Positions 16,494 through 23,326 of a stretch of DNA of 64,000 bases are shown piece by piece. Below the pieces are notes generated by a model. It saw only the letters and a list, made by a program, of their open reading frames with translations. It was not told the DNA's origin and made no database searches. Source of the DNA: JBLMYQ01 sp050258375 (lineage in GTDB: Bacteria; Bacillota; Clostridia; Acetivibrionales; UBA4821). The position numbers were made by a program, and so were the translations under genes. The DNA lies in assembly GCA_050258375.1 (NCBI GenBank), contig JBLMYQ010000048.1, positions 1 through 64,000 of the forward strand. The letters run 5' to 3'. Position 1 is the stretch's first letter, and every line of letters starts with the position of its first letter.

Positions 16494-17729
16494 ATGTCAG
16501 TATCTATAGATAGGATAAATAAAGAAGAATATACAATTCTAATTGTAGATGATGATGACATAATTGTTGACGAAAATACAGATTTGCTTAAAAAAGAAGG
16601 GTATAGAGTGTTTCAAGCTATGAATGGCAGAGAAGCGGTTGAGATAGTTAAAAACGAGCAAGTAGACCTGATGCTTCTTGATTTTTTCATGCCTGGCTTT
16701 ACAGGAGAGCAAGTGGTAAAAGCAATAAGGGAATTCAATAATGAGGTTGTTATTATACTGCAAACGGGCTATGCAGGGGAAAAGCCACCGCTTGAAATGC
16801 TGGAGCTGCTTAACATACAAGGGTATCACGACAAGACAGAAGGCATGGAAAAGCTTCTGCTTTGGGTGGCTTCCGGAATCAATTCATGTTCTCTTATGCG
16901 TGAAAATAAACGTATGTTTGAAGAGATAACACTTGCTCAGCAAACAATAAAATCAATAAAAGAAAATCAGGAAAAGTTGATTGAGCAGGAAAGACTTGCA
17001 TCGTTGGGAGAAATGATGGGAAGTATATCTGAGAACATGGCAAACCGGATGGAATGCATCTCTAATACTCGAATAATACTGGACAAGCTTACAGAAAATT
17101 TATCTAAAGCACTTAATCAAGTTGGCATAAATGATGAAACATGCACCAATCTTGCAAACACAATAGCTGGACAAGTAGCTAAACTGAAGGAATTCTGTGA
17201 AGGAATGCAAAAAGCCTTGAACACCGTAGGAACTCAGGCAAGAGAAATGAAGCAGGAGGCATGCGGACAGAAGTTTACGATTGATATACTTATGAGAAGC
17301 ATAAATATAATGATTGAAGAAGAACTGATTAGGGCAAACTGCACAATGAAATCTGAAATAGACATAGATATGCATGCTGAAATACAAGGAAAATACAGTG
17401 ACCTTATGTATGTAATCACAAATATAATCAAAAACGCAATAGATGCTTATGAAGGCAAGGGTGGAGAAGTAAAGCTTCAGGTAGAAAAAAATAACGACAA
17501 CATAAAATTCAGCATAAAAGATTATGGAAAAGGCATATCCGAAAATGTAAAAAAGGGAATCTTCAAAGGCGCAGTTACCACTAAAGGTATGGAGGCAGCC
17601 GGGTTGGGACTATATGTAGCAGGAATCATAGTCAAAGGCAGATTCGGAGGCAGAATCTGGTTTGAATCGGAAGAGGGCAAAGGAACAACTTTTTATATAG
17701 CAGTACCTCTTTTGCTTGAAGTGCATTAG
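16494..17729 (+). CDS. Receiver domain fused to a histidine-kinase-like ATPase lacking the phosphoacceptor His
   Basis: 411 residues. An N-terminal receiver domain (LIVDDDDII, phosphoacceptor LLDFFMP with Asp63, Lys in GYHDK) is followed by a coiled region and a kinase-type module. The dimerisation helix aligns with that of the upstream kinase (LASLGE in both), but where the kinase has AHDIN this protein has SENMA, so His is replaced by Glu180. The ATPase part keeps NIIKNAIDAYE, DYGKGISE and AGLGLYVAG. No DNA-binding domain is visible. It could be a phosphate-controlled pseudokinase or phosphatase that modulates the 7TM kinase; output to transcription must go through another protein. Seen: domains and lost His. 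Inferred: regulatory role. Confidence 0.82.
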   Translation: MSVSIDRINKEEYTILIVDDDDIIVDENTDLLKKEGYRVFQAMNGREAVEIVKNEQVDLMLLDFFMPGFTGEQVVKAIREFNNEVVIILQTGYAGEKPPLEMLELLNIQGYHDKTEGMEKLLLWVASGINSCSLMRENKRMFEEITLAQQTIKSIKENQEKLIEQERLASLGEMMGSISENMANRMECISNTRIILDKLTENLSKALNQVGINDETCTNLANTIAGQVAKLKEFCEGMQKALNTVGTQAREMKQEACGQKFTIDILMRSINIMIEEELIRANCTMKSEIDIDMHAEIQGKYSDLMYVITNIIKNAIDAYEGKGGEVKLQVEKNNDNIKFSIKDYGKGISENVKKGIFKGAVTTKGMEAAGLGLYVAGIIVKGRFGGRIWFESEEGKGTTFYIAVPLLLEVH

Positions 17730-17809
17730 ATGATTATACAATGCAGTAGAAATAATTAATTATGAATTATTTCTGAATTTACGGGTTGTAATAAATTGTA
17801 TGTTTTTTA

Positions 17810-17838
17810 GCATATATAAAAACTTCTCTGAATATATA
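17810..17838 (+). promoter_or_regulatory. Possible sigma-E promoter of spoIIID
   Basis: GCATATA (17810-17816), 13 bases, then AATATATAT around 17831. This is near the sigma-E pattern and in the expected place for spoIIID, but AT-rich sequence makes chance matches likely. Confidence 0.3.
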
Positions 17839-17874
17839 TTTTACAGAACTGACATTCAGGGAGGGCTTTATATT

Positions 17875-18147
17875 GTGAGAAATCATATTGAAGAAAGAGC
17901 AATTGAGTTAGCTGAATATATAATTGACAAAAAAACCACTGTAAGAGCCGCTGCCAAAGAGTTTGGGATATCAAAGTCTACAGTACATAAGGATATAACA
18001 GAACGGCTTGAAAAAATTAATGCAAAGCTTGCAGGCCAAGCACGTATAGTCCTTGAGGAAAATAAGGCAGAAAGGCATATTCGAGGAGGGCAGGCAACAA
18101 AGCTCAAGTACAGCAATCTAGGCAAGATGGCTTCCATCGCTAAATAA
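17875..18147 (+). CDS. spoIIID: Sporulation transcriptional regulator SpoIIID
   Basis: 90 residues starting at a GTG behind CAGGGAGGGC; the frame is open further upstream, but the family begins here (HIEERAIELAEYIIDKKTTV). A helix-turn-helix spans AAAKEFGISKSTVHKDITER, followed by the basic HIRGGQATKLKY segment that is near-invariant in SpoIIID. SpoIIID is the mother-cell regulator switching sigma-E to sigma-K genes. It is followed by a terminator and then mbl, the arrangement known from Bacillus and clostridia. Confidence 0.93.
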   Translation: MRNHIEERAIELAEYIIDKKTTVRAAAKEFGISKSTVHKDITERLEKINAKLAGQARIVLEENKAERHIRGGQATKLKYSNLGKMASIAK

Positions 18148-18174
18148 AACCGGAATATTCCGGTTTTATTTTTT
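18146..18174 (+). terminator. Intrinsic terminator of spoIIID
   Basis: Palindrome AAAACCGGAATATTCCGGTT continuing TT, followed by ATTTTTT. It overlaps the last bases of the stop codon. Confidence 0.85.
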
Positions 18175-18266
18175 GTGTAATTTTTATAGTTTGAAATTTT
18201 TACTAATAGAATATATAATATATAAAGACAACCTTATAATGTTTTATTAAGAGAGGAAGATGAGAT

Positions 18267-19292
18267 TTGTTCGGATTTGGTCAGGATATAGGTATTGACC
18301 TTGGAACAGCTACAGTTTTAGTATATGTAAGAGGAAAAGGAATAGTACTTAGAGAACCTTCTGTTGTAGCTATAGATAAGAATACAAATAGGCTTATGGC
18401 TGTAGGAGAAGAAGCCAGAAGAATGCTTGGCAGAACGCCGGGTAATATAGTTGCTATACGTCCTTTAAGGGATGGGGTAATTTCTGATTATGATGTAACT
18501 GAAAGAATGCTTAAATACTTTATAAATAAAGTGTGTGGTAGAAGAATATTCAAGCCGAGGATAATTGTTTGTGTTCCCAGTGGTGTAACCGAAGTCGAAA
18601 AAAAGGCAGTTGTTGATGCGGCAGAGCAAGCCGGTGCCAGAAAGGTTCATCTTATTGAAGAACCGATTGCGGCTGCTATTGGTGCAGGTTTAGATATAGC
18701 TAAAGCCTGCGGCAGTATGGTAGTTGATATTGGGGGAGGAACTACTGATATAGCTGTAATCTCCTTGGGGGGAACAGTTGTAAGTACTTCCTTGAAGGTT
18801 GCCGGAGATAAATTTGATGAAGCAATAGTAAGATATATGAGAAAAAAGCATAATATAATGATTGGTGAAAGAACGGCAGAGGAATTAAAAATAAATATAG
18901 GCTGTGTTTATCCAAGAATCCAGGAAACTACATTGGATATCAGAGGAAGAAATCTGATTTCTGGGCTGCCTAAAACAATAACCGTATCTTCGAACGAAAT
19001 GCTGGAAGCCCTTGAAGAACCAGCGGCAGCAGTAGTTGAAGCAGTTCATTCTGTTCTGGAAAAAACGCCGCCTGAGCTTGCCGCTGATATTAGTGACAGA
19101 GGAATTATTATGACTGGTGGAGGCTGCCTTATCTATGGATTGGACAAGCTTATAAATTATAAAACAGGTATAGATGTTTTTGTGGCTGAGGAGGCCGTCT
19201 CGTGTGTCGCTCTTGGTACTGGAAAAGCACTTGATAATATGGAGGTAATTGAGAGAAGCCAATCAATGAGAAGAAGAATAGATCACGATTAA
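18267..19292 (+). CDS. mbl: Rod-shape-determining actin-like protein Mbl/MreB
   Basis: 341 residues with the bacterial actin motifs: phosphate-1 DIGIDLGTATVLVY, phosphate-2 VVDIGGGTTDIAVIS (about residue 152) and adenosine-site MTGGGCLIYGLD (about residue 282). MreB-family filaments guide lateral wall synthesis under the membrane. Position directly after spoIIID identifies it as the Mbl-type paralogue by context. The start is TTG with GAGAGGAAGATGAG in front. No mreC/mreD follows, which also favours Mbl over the mreBCD MreB. Confidence 0.88.
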   Translation: MFGFGQDIGIDLGTATVLVYVRGKGIVLREPSVVAIDKNTNRLMAVGEEARRMLGRTPGNIVAIRPLRDGVISDYDVTERMLKYFINKVCGRRIFKPRIIVCVPSGVTEVEKKAVVDAAEQAGARKVHLIEEPIAAAIGAGLDIAKACGSMVVDIGGGTTDIAVISLGGTVVSTSLKVAGDKFDEAIVRYMRKKHNIMIGERTAEELKINIGCVYPRIQETTLDIRGRNLISGLPKTITVSSNEMLEALEEPAAAVVEAVHSVLEKTPPELAADISDRGIIMTGGGCLIYGLDKLINYKTGIDVFVAEEAVSCVALGTGKALDNMEVIERSQSMRRRIDHD

Positions 19293-19432
19293 CTCACTCC
19301 AAACCCCTCTCACGGTCATCAATGGGGGCATTTCCCCCGCTTTGCGGATGCTTCGCATCCTGTCTCCCCCTTTCTGAAGAAACGCTGTTGAGTGTCACGT
19401 GCTAGCGTTTGAAGTAAGGGGGATAATTATTA
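19293..19432. repeat. Cluster of nested inverted repeats between mbl and fumarase
   Basis: The left end AACTCACTCCAAACCCCTCT resembles the left end of the element at 32438. Inside are three hairpins: GGGGGCATTTCCCCC, GCGGATGCTTCGCATCC, and long arms CTCCCCCTTTCTGAAGAAAC / AGCGTTTGAAGTAAGGGGG around GTTGAGTGTCACGTGCT. There is no coding capacity. It may terminate mbl transcription but lacks a T tract. Confidence 0.55.
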
Positions 19433-19447
19433 TAAAGAGGAAAAAAT

Positions 19448-20290
19448 ATGAGAGAGATTAATACATTAGAAATAACCCGAGCAGTTAAAGAGCTTTGCAT
19501 TTTTGCAAATTGTCATTTGCCTGATGATGTTAAGAAGGCATTAGTTTTGGCGTCTGAAAATGAAGAGTCAGCAATAGGGAAAAGCATAATTAATACAATT
19601 ATAAAAAATTATAAAATTGGGGAAGAAGAAAGCCTGGCAATTTGTCAGGATACAGGTGTTGTTATTGTCTTTTGCGAAATTGGACAAAATGTTCATATTA
19701 TAGGTGGGAATATTGAGGAATCAATAAATGAAGGCGTTAGACAAGCATACAAAGAGGGATTCTTTAGAAATTCTGTGATTAGTGACCCGCTGCTCCGCAG
19801 CAATACAGAAGATAATACTCCGGCAATTATTTATTATGAGATTGTTTCGGGGGACAAACTTAAGATAACTGCTGCACCAAAGGGATTTGGCAGTGAAAAT
19901 ATGAGTGCATTGAAAATGTTAAAGCCTTCGGATGGTACTGATGGAGTAATAGGCTTTGTTCTTGAAACAATTGAAAATGCAGGAGCAAGCCCTTGCCCGC
20001 CTATTGTTGTTGGCATAGGTATTGGCGGAACAATGGATAAGGCTGCTTTGCTTGCCAAAAAGGCTTTGCTCAGATCGCTTGATTCGGAAAATAAAGAAGA
20101 GCATATTGCAAGGCTTGAAAAAAAGCTGCTTGATTTGATAAATAATCTTGGAATTGGACCTCAAGGCTTAGGAGGCAGAATTACAGCTCTTAAGGTGAAT
20201 ATTGAAACCTATCCGACTCATATTGCGGGACTGCCTGTGGCAGTAAATATTGGCTGCCATGTGAACAGACATGCGAGCAGGGAAATTTGA
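19448..20290 (+). CDS. fumA: Class I fumarate hydratase, alpha subunit
   Basis: 280 residues matching the N-terminal (alpha) subunit of the two-subunit, oxygen-sensitive [4Fe-4S] fumarases/tartrate dehydratases. Cluster cysteines lie in LAICQDTGVV (about residue 63), ASPCPPIVVGIGIGG (about residue 183) and near the end in NIGCHVNRHA. The enzyme interconverts fumarate and malate in the cytosol. The beta subunit follows 114 bases downstream. AGAGGAAAA precedes the ATG. The related L(+)-tartrate dehydratase cannot be fully excluded, but the length and sequence favour fumarase. Confidence 0.88.
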   Translation: MREINTLEITRAVKELCIFANCHLPDDVKKALVLASENEESAIGKSIINTIIKNYKIGEEESLAICQDTGVVIVFCEIGQNVHIIGGNIEESINEGVRQAYKEGFFRNSVISDPLLRSNTEDNTPAIIYYEIVSGDKLKITAAPKGFGSENMSALKMLKPSDGTDGVIGFVLETIENAGASPCPPIVVGIGIGGTMDKAALLAKKALLRSLDSENKEEHIARLEKKLLDLINNLGIGPQGLGGRITALKVNIETYPTHIAGLPVAVNIGCHVNRHASREI

Positions 20291-20291
20291 A

Positions 20292-20312
20292 TAGTGTAAA
20301 GTGTAAAGTTAA
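20292..20312. repeat. Short copy of the AGTGTAAAG dispersed repeat
   Basis: The sequence TAGTGTAAAGTGTAAAGTTA just after the fumarase alpha stop matches sequences at 53405-53429 and 60847-60880. It is an isolated half element. Confidence 0.45.
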
Positions 20313-20404
20313 CTGCAATGAAATACTAAAAGCTTCGATGAATTTTTGGGTTAAAGTTTAGGCGGCAGCGACACTTATAAGAAATGCATATAAAAGGAGA
20401 GCCC

Positions 20405-20953
20405 ATGAAAAATATTGCACTTCCACTTACAAAAGATACAATTAAAAATTTGAAAGCCGGAGATCAGGTCCTACTTAGTGGTACGCTTCTTACGGCACGT
20501 GATGCGGCGCATAAGAAAATGATTGAGTATATTGAAAGAGGAGAGGACCTTCCTTTTGAAATTCAAGGTCAGACAATATATTACACCGGACCGTGCCCGG
20601 CAAAGCCCGGAGGTGTGATAGGTCCGGCAGGTCCTACTACCAGTGGTAGAATGGACAAATATACTCCAAAGCTTCTTGAAATGGGACTTGCAGGAATGAT
20701 AGGAAAGGGTAATAGAAGCAGCGAAGTTATTGAATCAATAATAAAAAATCAGGGTGTTTATTTTGGAGCAATAGGTGGAGCTGGAGCGCTGATTTCCAAG
20801 TGTATAATATCACAAAAAGTTATTGCGTGGAAAGAGCTTGGTACTGAGGCAGTAAGAGAAATAGAGATTGCGGAAATGCCTGTAATAGTATTGATTGATT
20901 CGAGGGGGGACAACCTATATAAAACAGGCAGAGAAAATTATAAAAGAGTATAA
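20405..20953 (+). CDS. fumB: Class I fumarate hydratase, beta subunit
   Basis: 182 residues of the C-terminal (beta) fumarase family: GDQVLLSGTLLTARDAAHKK, IYYTGPCPAKPG and GPTTSGRMDKY motifs that build the substrate site, then GAIGGAGALISKCI. It forms a heterodimer or heterotetramer with the alpha subunit upstream. An in-frame ATG seven codons earlier exists, but AAAAGGAGA is correctly spaced for the ATG at 20405. A strong hairpin terminator closes the pair. Confidence 0.9.
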   Translation: MKNIALPLTKDTIKNLKAGDQVLLSGTLLTARDAAHKKMIEYIERGEDLPFEIQGQTIYYTGPCPAKPGGVIGPAGPTTSGRMDKYTPKLLEMGLAGMIGKGNRSSEVIESIIKNQGVYFGAIGGAGALISKCIISQKVIAWKELGTEAVREIEIAEMPVIVLIDSRGDNLYKTGRENYKRV

Positions 20954-20997
20954 ATAAAACAAAACCGTTTTCTCTAGGAAAACGGTTTTGTTTTATT
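20953..20997 (+). terminator. Intrinsic terminator of the fumarase pair
   Basis: Arms AATAAAACAAAACCGTTTTC and GAAAACGGTTTTGTTTTATT around a short loop; the right arm itself supplies the T-rich tail. Confidence 0.85.
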
Positions 20998-21075
20998 GCA
21001 TAAATTAAAGAAAATCAAAGAAAAATATAATAAATTAATAAAATATTAAAATAAAGAAATTAAATAAGAAACCAA

Positions 21076-21092
21076 GGTCAGAGAAGGTCAAA
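21076..21092 (+). promoter_or_regulatory. CtsR operator 1 (upstream)
   Basis: GGTCAGAGAAGGTCAAA: tandem heptads spaced as in the CtsR consensus (RGTCAAANANRGTCAAA), one base from the ideal. It lies just upstream of the hsp20 -35. Confidence 0.75.
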
Positions 21093-21100
21093 AATAAAAA

Positions 21101-21129
21101 TTGAATAAATATTTCTTAAGTGATATAAA
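21101..21129 (+). promoter_or_regulatory. Promoter of hsp20
   Basis: TTGAAT (21101-21106), 17 bases, TATAAA (21124-21129), sandwiched between the two CtsR boxes, so repressor bound at both sites would cover the polymerase site. Confidence 0.65.
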
Positions 21130-21139
21130 TATATTAGAA

Positions 21140-21156
21140 GGTCAGAGAAAGTCAGA
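21140..21156 (+). promoter_or_regulatory. CtsR operator 2 (downstream)
   Basis: GGTCAGAGAAAGTCAGA, a second CtsR-like tandem heptad around the transcription start. Spacing from the first box is 64 bases, about six helical turns. Confidence 0.7.
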
Positions 21157-21185
21157 ATCAAATTTGTTTTAAAGGAGGAAAGAGT

Positions 21186-21638
21186 ATGTTTGATTTAATT
21201 CCGTACGGTAGAAAAAACAGAGGGGCAGAGTTAACTCCTTATGATGAATTTAAAAAAATGTTTGGATTTATGGATAATCTTTTTGACTCAGCTTTTACCT
21301 CAGGATTAACCTACAATTCAATCAGAGCTGACATAAGAGAATCCGAGAAAGAGTACAAGGTTGAAGCAGAGCTTCCCGGGGCTAAAAAGGAAGATATAAA
21401 AATTGATTTCAAGGATAATACCCTTTTAATCTCTGTTGAGCATAAGGAAGAGAATGAAGAAAAAAATGATAATTTCATAAGAAGAGAAAGAAGATATGGT
21501 TCTGCATCTAGAGGATTTTTACTTGAAAATGTAAATGAAGAAGAAATAAAGGCAAAATTCGAAGACGGAATATTAAAGGTAATTCTGCCGAAAGAAAAGC
21601 CTGAGATACAAAAACAAACCAGAATAGAGATAGAATAA
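21186..21638 (+). CDS. hsp18: Small heat-shock protein, Hsp20/alpha-crystallin family
   Basis: 150 residues. The N-terminal arm (PYDEFKKMFGFMDNLFD) is followed by the alpha-crystallin domain (about residues 45-140) with the A-x-x-x-n-G-v-L-type motif KFEDGILKVILPK. It is an ATP-independent holdase that keeps unfolded proteins soluble. A textbook AAAGGAGGAAAGAGT site precedes the ATG. Transcription is probably released from CtsR on heat stress (boxes at 21076 and 21140). A strong terminator follows, and a DnaJ-like gene is next. Confidence 0.92.
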   Translation: MFDLIPYGRKNRGAELTPYDEFKKMFGFMDNLFDSAFTSGLTYNSIRADIRESEKEYKVEAELPGAKKEDIKIDFKDNTLLISVEHKEENEEKNDNFIRRERRYGSASRGFLLENVNEEEIKAKFEDGILKVILPKEKPEIQKQTRIEIE

Positions 21639-21685
21639 ATAAAATGCCTTCCAAGTCAATAAATTGGAAGGCATTTTATTTATTC
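21637..21685 (+). terminator. Intrinsic terminator of hsp20
   Basis: Arms AAATAAAATGCCTTCCAA and TTGGAAGGCATTTTATTT with a 9-base loop and T-rich tail, directly at the stop codon. Confidence 0.85.
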
Positions 21686-21787
21686 TATTTACAGTATAGA
21701 GCAAGTGGATTAAAATAGTGTTAGGACTATTTTAAAAATGAATATCATAAATTGTCAGACTACAACAAGACTTTTAGGGAGGACCAT

Positions 21788-22747
21788 ATGCAGTACAAAA
21801 ATTATTATGACATCCTTGGAGTAGATAAGAATGCTTCGAGTGATGAAATAAAAAAAATTTACAGGAAACTGGCAAAACAATATCACCCTGATGCAAACCC
21901 CGGAAACAAACAAGCTGAAGAGAAATTTAAGGACATCAACGAAGCTTATGAAGTATTGGGTGATGAAGAAAAAAGAAAAAAGTATGATATGCTCGGAAAT
22001 AATATGAATTTTCGTAATTTTGACCCATCCCAGTATAAAAATTATAGGACTGAAACCAGAAGTGATTCCAGCCCTTTTAGTGATTTTTTCAATGTGTTTT
22101 TTGGTAAGAATGCAATTAATCTTGATGATATTTTCAGTGGTCTTGGTTTTGGCACAACCTCCCGAACCTATACTCAAAGAGAAGGGGAGTTTGATACACG
22201 CAAATCAGTCTTTTCTGATAGTGCAGATATTGAAACTGAAATGAGTATTACCATTGAGGAGGCTTTTTTAGGGGGAGATAAGAAGCTTAGCTTAAGGCAG
22301 GATGATAAGGTATATATTGTAAAGGTTCCTGCCGGAATAAGAGATGGAGAAAAAATAAGACTGGCAGAGCTTGGACATGTTGGTGCTAATGGGCATAGAG
22401 GTGACCTTTATATAAAAATAAAAATAAAAGAGGATTCTTATTTTAAAATTGAAGGCTCGGATATGATTGTGAGCTTACTGCTTGCTCCTTGGGAGGCAGC
22501 CCTGGGATGTCAGGTGAAAATAAAGGCTATTGATGGTGTTTTATCAATAATGGTTCCGGCGGGTATTCAATCCGGTCAGAGGCTCAGGCTTGCAGGTAAA
22601 GGATACAGAAGTGCAGGCGGAGGAAGAGGAGACTTATTTGCAGAGGTTGCAATAGTTGTCCCAAGAACGATGAGCGGTGAAGAAAGAAGGCTCTTTGAAG
22701 AATTACGTATGATTTCGAAATTTAACCCGAGAGAACAAAAACAATAA
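21788..22747 (+). CDS. DnaJ-like co-chaperone without zinc finger (CbpA type)
   Basis: 319 residues. J domain at residues 1-70 (YYDILGVDKNAS, HPD in KQYHPDANPG, DEEKRKKYD), a Gly/Phe-containing linker, then two DnaJ C-terminal beta domains (EEAFLGGDKKLSL, VPAGIRDGEKIRL, VPAGIQSGQRLRLAGKGYR). The cysteine-rich zinc-finger domain of DnaJ is absent, as in CbpA. It would stimulate DnaK ATPase and present clients. The frame is open upstream to a TTG, but TTAGGGAGGA fixes the ATG at 21788. It follows the CtsR-controlled hsp20 but has its own upstream region. Confidence 0.87.
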   Translation: MQYKNYYDILGVDKNASSDEIKKIYRKLAKQYHPDANPGNKQAEEKFKDINEAYEVLGDEEKRKKYDMLGNNMNFRNFDPSQYKNYRTETRSDSSPFSDFFNVFFGKNAINLDDIFSGLGFGTTSRTYTQREGEFDTRKSVFSDSADIETEMSITIEEAFLGGDKKLSLRQDDKVYIVKVPAGIRDGEKIRLAELGHVGANGHRGDLYIKIKIKEDSYFKIEGSDMIVSLLLAPWEAALGCQVKIKAIDGVLSIMVPAGIQSGQRLRLAGKGYRSAGGGRGDLFAEVAIVVPRTMSGEERRLFEELRMISKFNPREQKQ

Positions 22748-22763
22748 AATGAGGTGGATTAAC

Positions 22764-22943
22764 ATGAAGAAAATGATTGCTGTATTCTTATTGTTTATCT
22801 TTTTAATCCTACCGGGGTGTTCGACACAAAACTCTCAAATTGATATGGAAAAGTGGCAGAAAGAGTTTAAACAAAAGGATGAACGCTCAAAATATAATGA
22901 GGCAGCAAAAAAGAGCATATTCCCTAATCTGAAGGACAAATAA
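22764..22943 (+). CDS. Small lipoprotein, function unknown
   Basis: 59 residues: a lipoprotein signal peptide (MKKMIAVFLLFIFLILPGCS, lipobox LPGC) followed by a short, highly charged mature part (EKWQKEFKQKDERSKYNEAA). A second ATG five codons upstream exists, but GAGGTGG is positioned for this one. It starts 16 bases after the DnaJ-like gene and is probably cotranscribed. No family recognised; the mature peptide is only about 40 residues long. Confidence 0.65.
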   Translation: MKKMIAVFLLFIFLILPGCSTQNSQIDMEKWQKEFKQKDERSKYNEAAKKSIFPNLKDK

Positions 22944-22950
22944 GGAATTA

Positions 22951-22979
22951 TTGACAGCGGGTTCATGCTTATATATACT
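22951..22979 (+). promoter_or_regulatory. Promoter of the alaS leader
   Basis: TTGACA (22951-22956), 17 bases, TATACT (22974-22979), located just upstream of the T-box leader. Confidence 0.75.
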
Positions 22980-22985
22980 TTAGCT

Positions 22986-23225
22986 GATTAATATTGCTTG
23001 CAATGATTGGGAATAGTAATACAATAATTGTTCCAAAGAGAGGGGACTAACGGTGGAAGGTTCCTGAATATGATTGTATGAAGCTGCCCAGGAGCATAAT
23101 GGTAAAAGCCATTGCGTTGACTGCGTTAAGGTTATTAAGATGCCGGGTTACCGGTAATCAGGGTGGTACCGCGGAAAAACTTCGCCCCTGAAAGTATTTT
23201 TATTATGCTTTCGGGGGTTTTTGCT
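22986..23225 (+). promoter_or_regulatory. T-box leader (tRNA-Ala responsive) of alaS
   Basis: The leader holds the hallmark T-box sequence AGGGTGGTACCGCGG (about 23160-23174), which pairs with the uncharged tRNA acceptor end. It is followed by a terminator hairpin GCCCCTGAAAG / CTTTCGGGGGT with a TTTTTT tail (23184-23223). Upstream, AGAGAGGGGACTAACGGTGG opens Stem I, and GAAGCTGCCC near 23091 offers an Ala GCT (or GCC) specifier. Uncharged tRNA-Ala would stabilise the antiterminator and allow alaS transcription. The 383-base gap before alaS is explained by this element plus its promoter. Confidence 0.88.
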
Positions 23226-23326
23226 TCATACTTGAGATATTAATTTGTTATTGCAAAAATGAATTTAAGAAATGTGAAGTTATTTTGCCAAAATTAAAAC
23301 ATGCTAACTGGGGAGGAAATAAATAC

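Noticed and set aside
19293..19432. Small RNA gene in the mbl-fumarase gap
   Set aside because: The hairpins share ends with dispersed repeats and no promoter is visible, so a repeat element explains them better.
22986..23225. T-box specifier read as a codon other than alanine
   Set aside because: GAAGCTGCCC offers GCT/GCC and the downstream gene is alaS; other triplets in the loop do not match the regulated gene.
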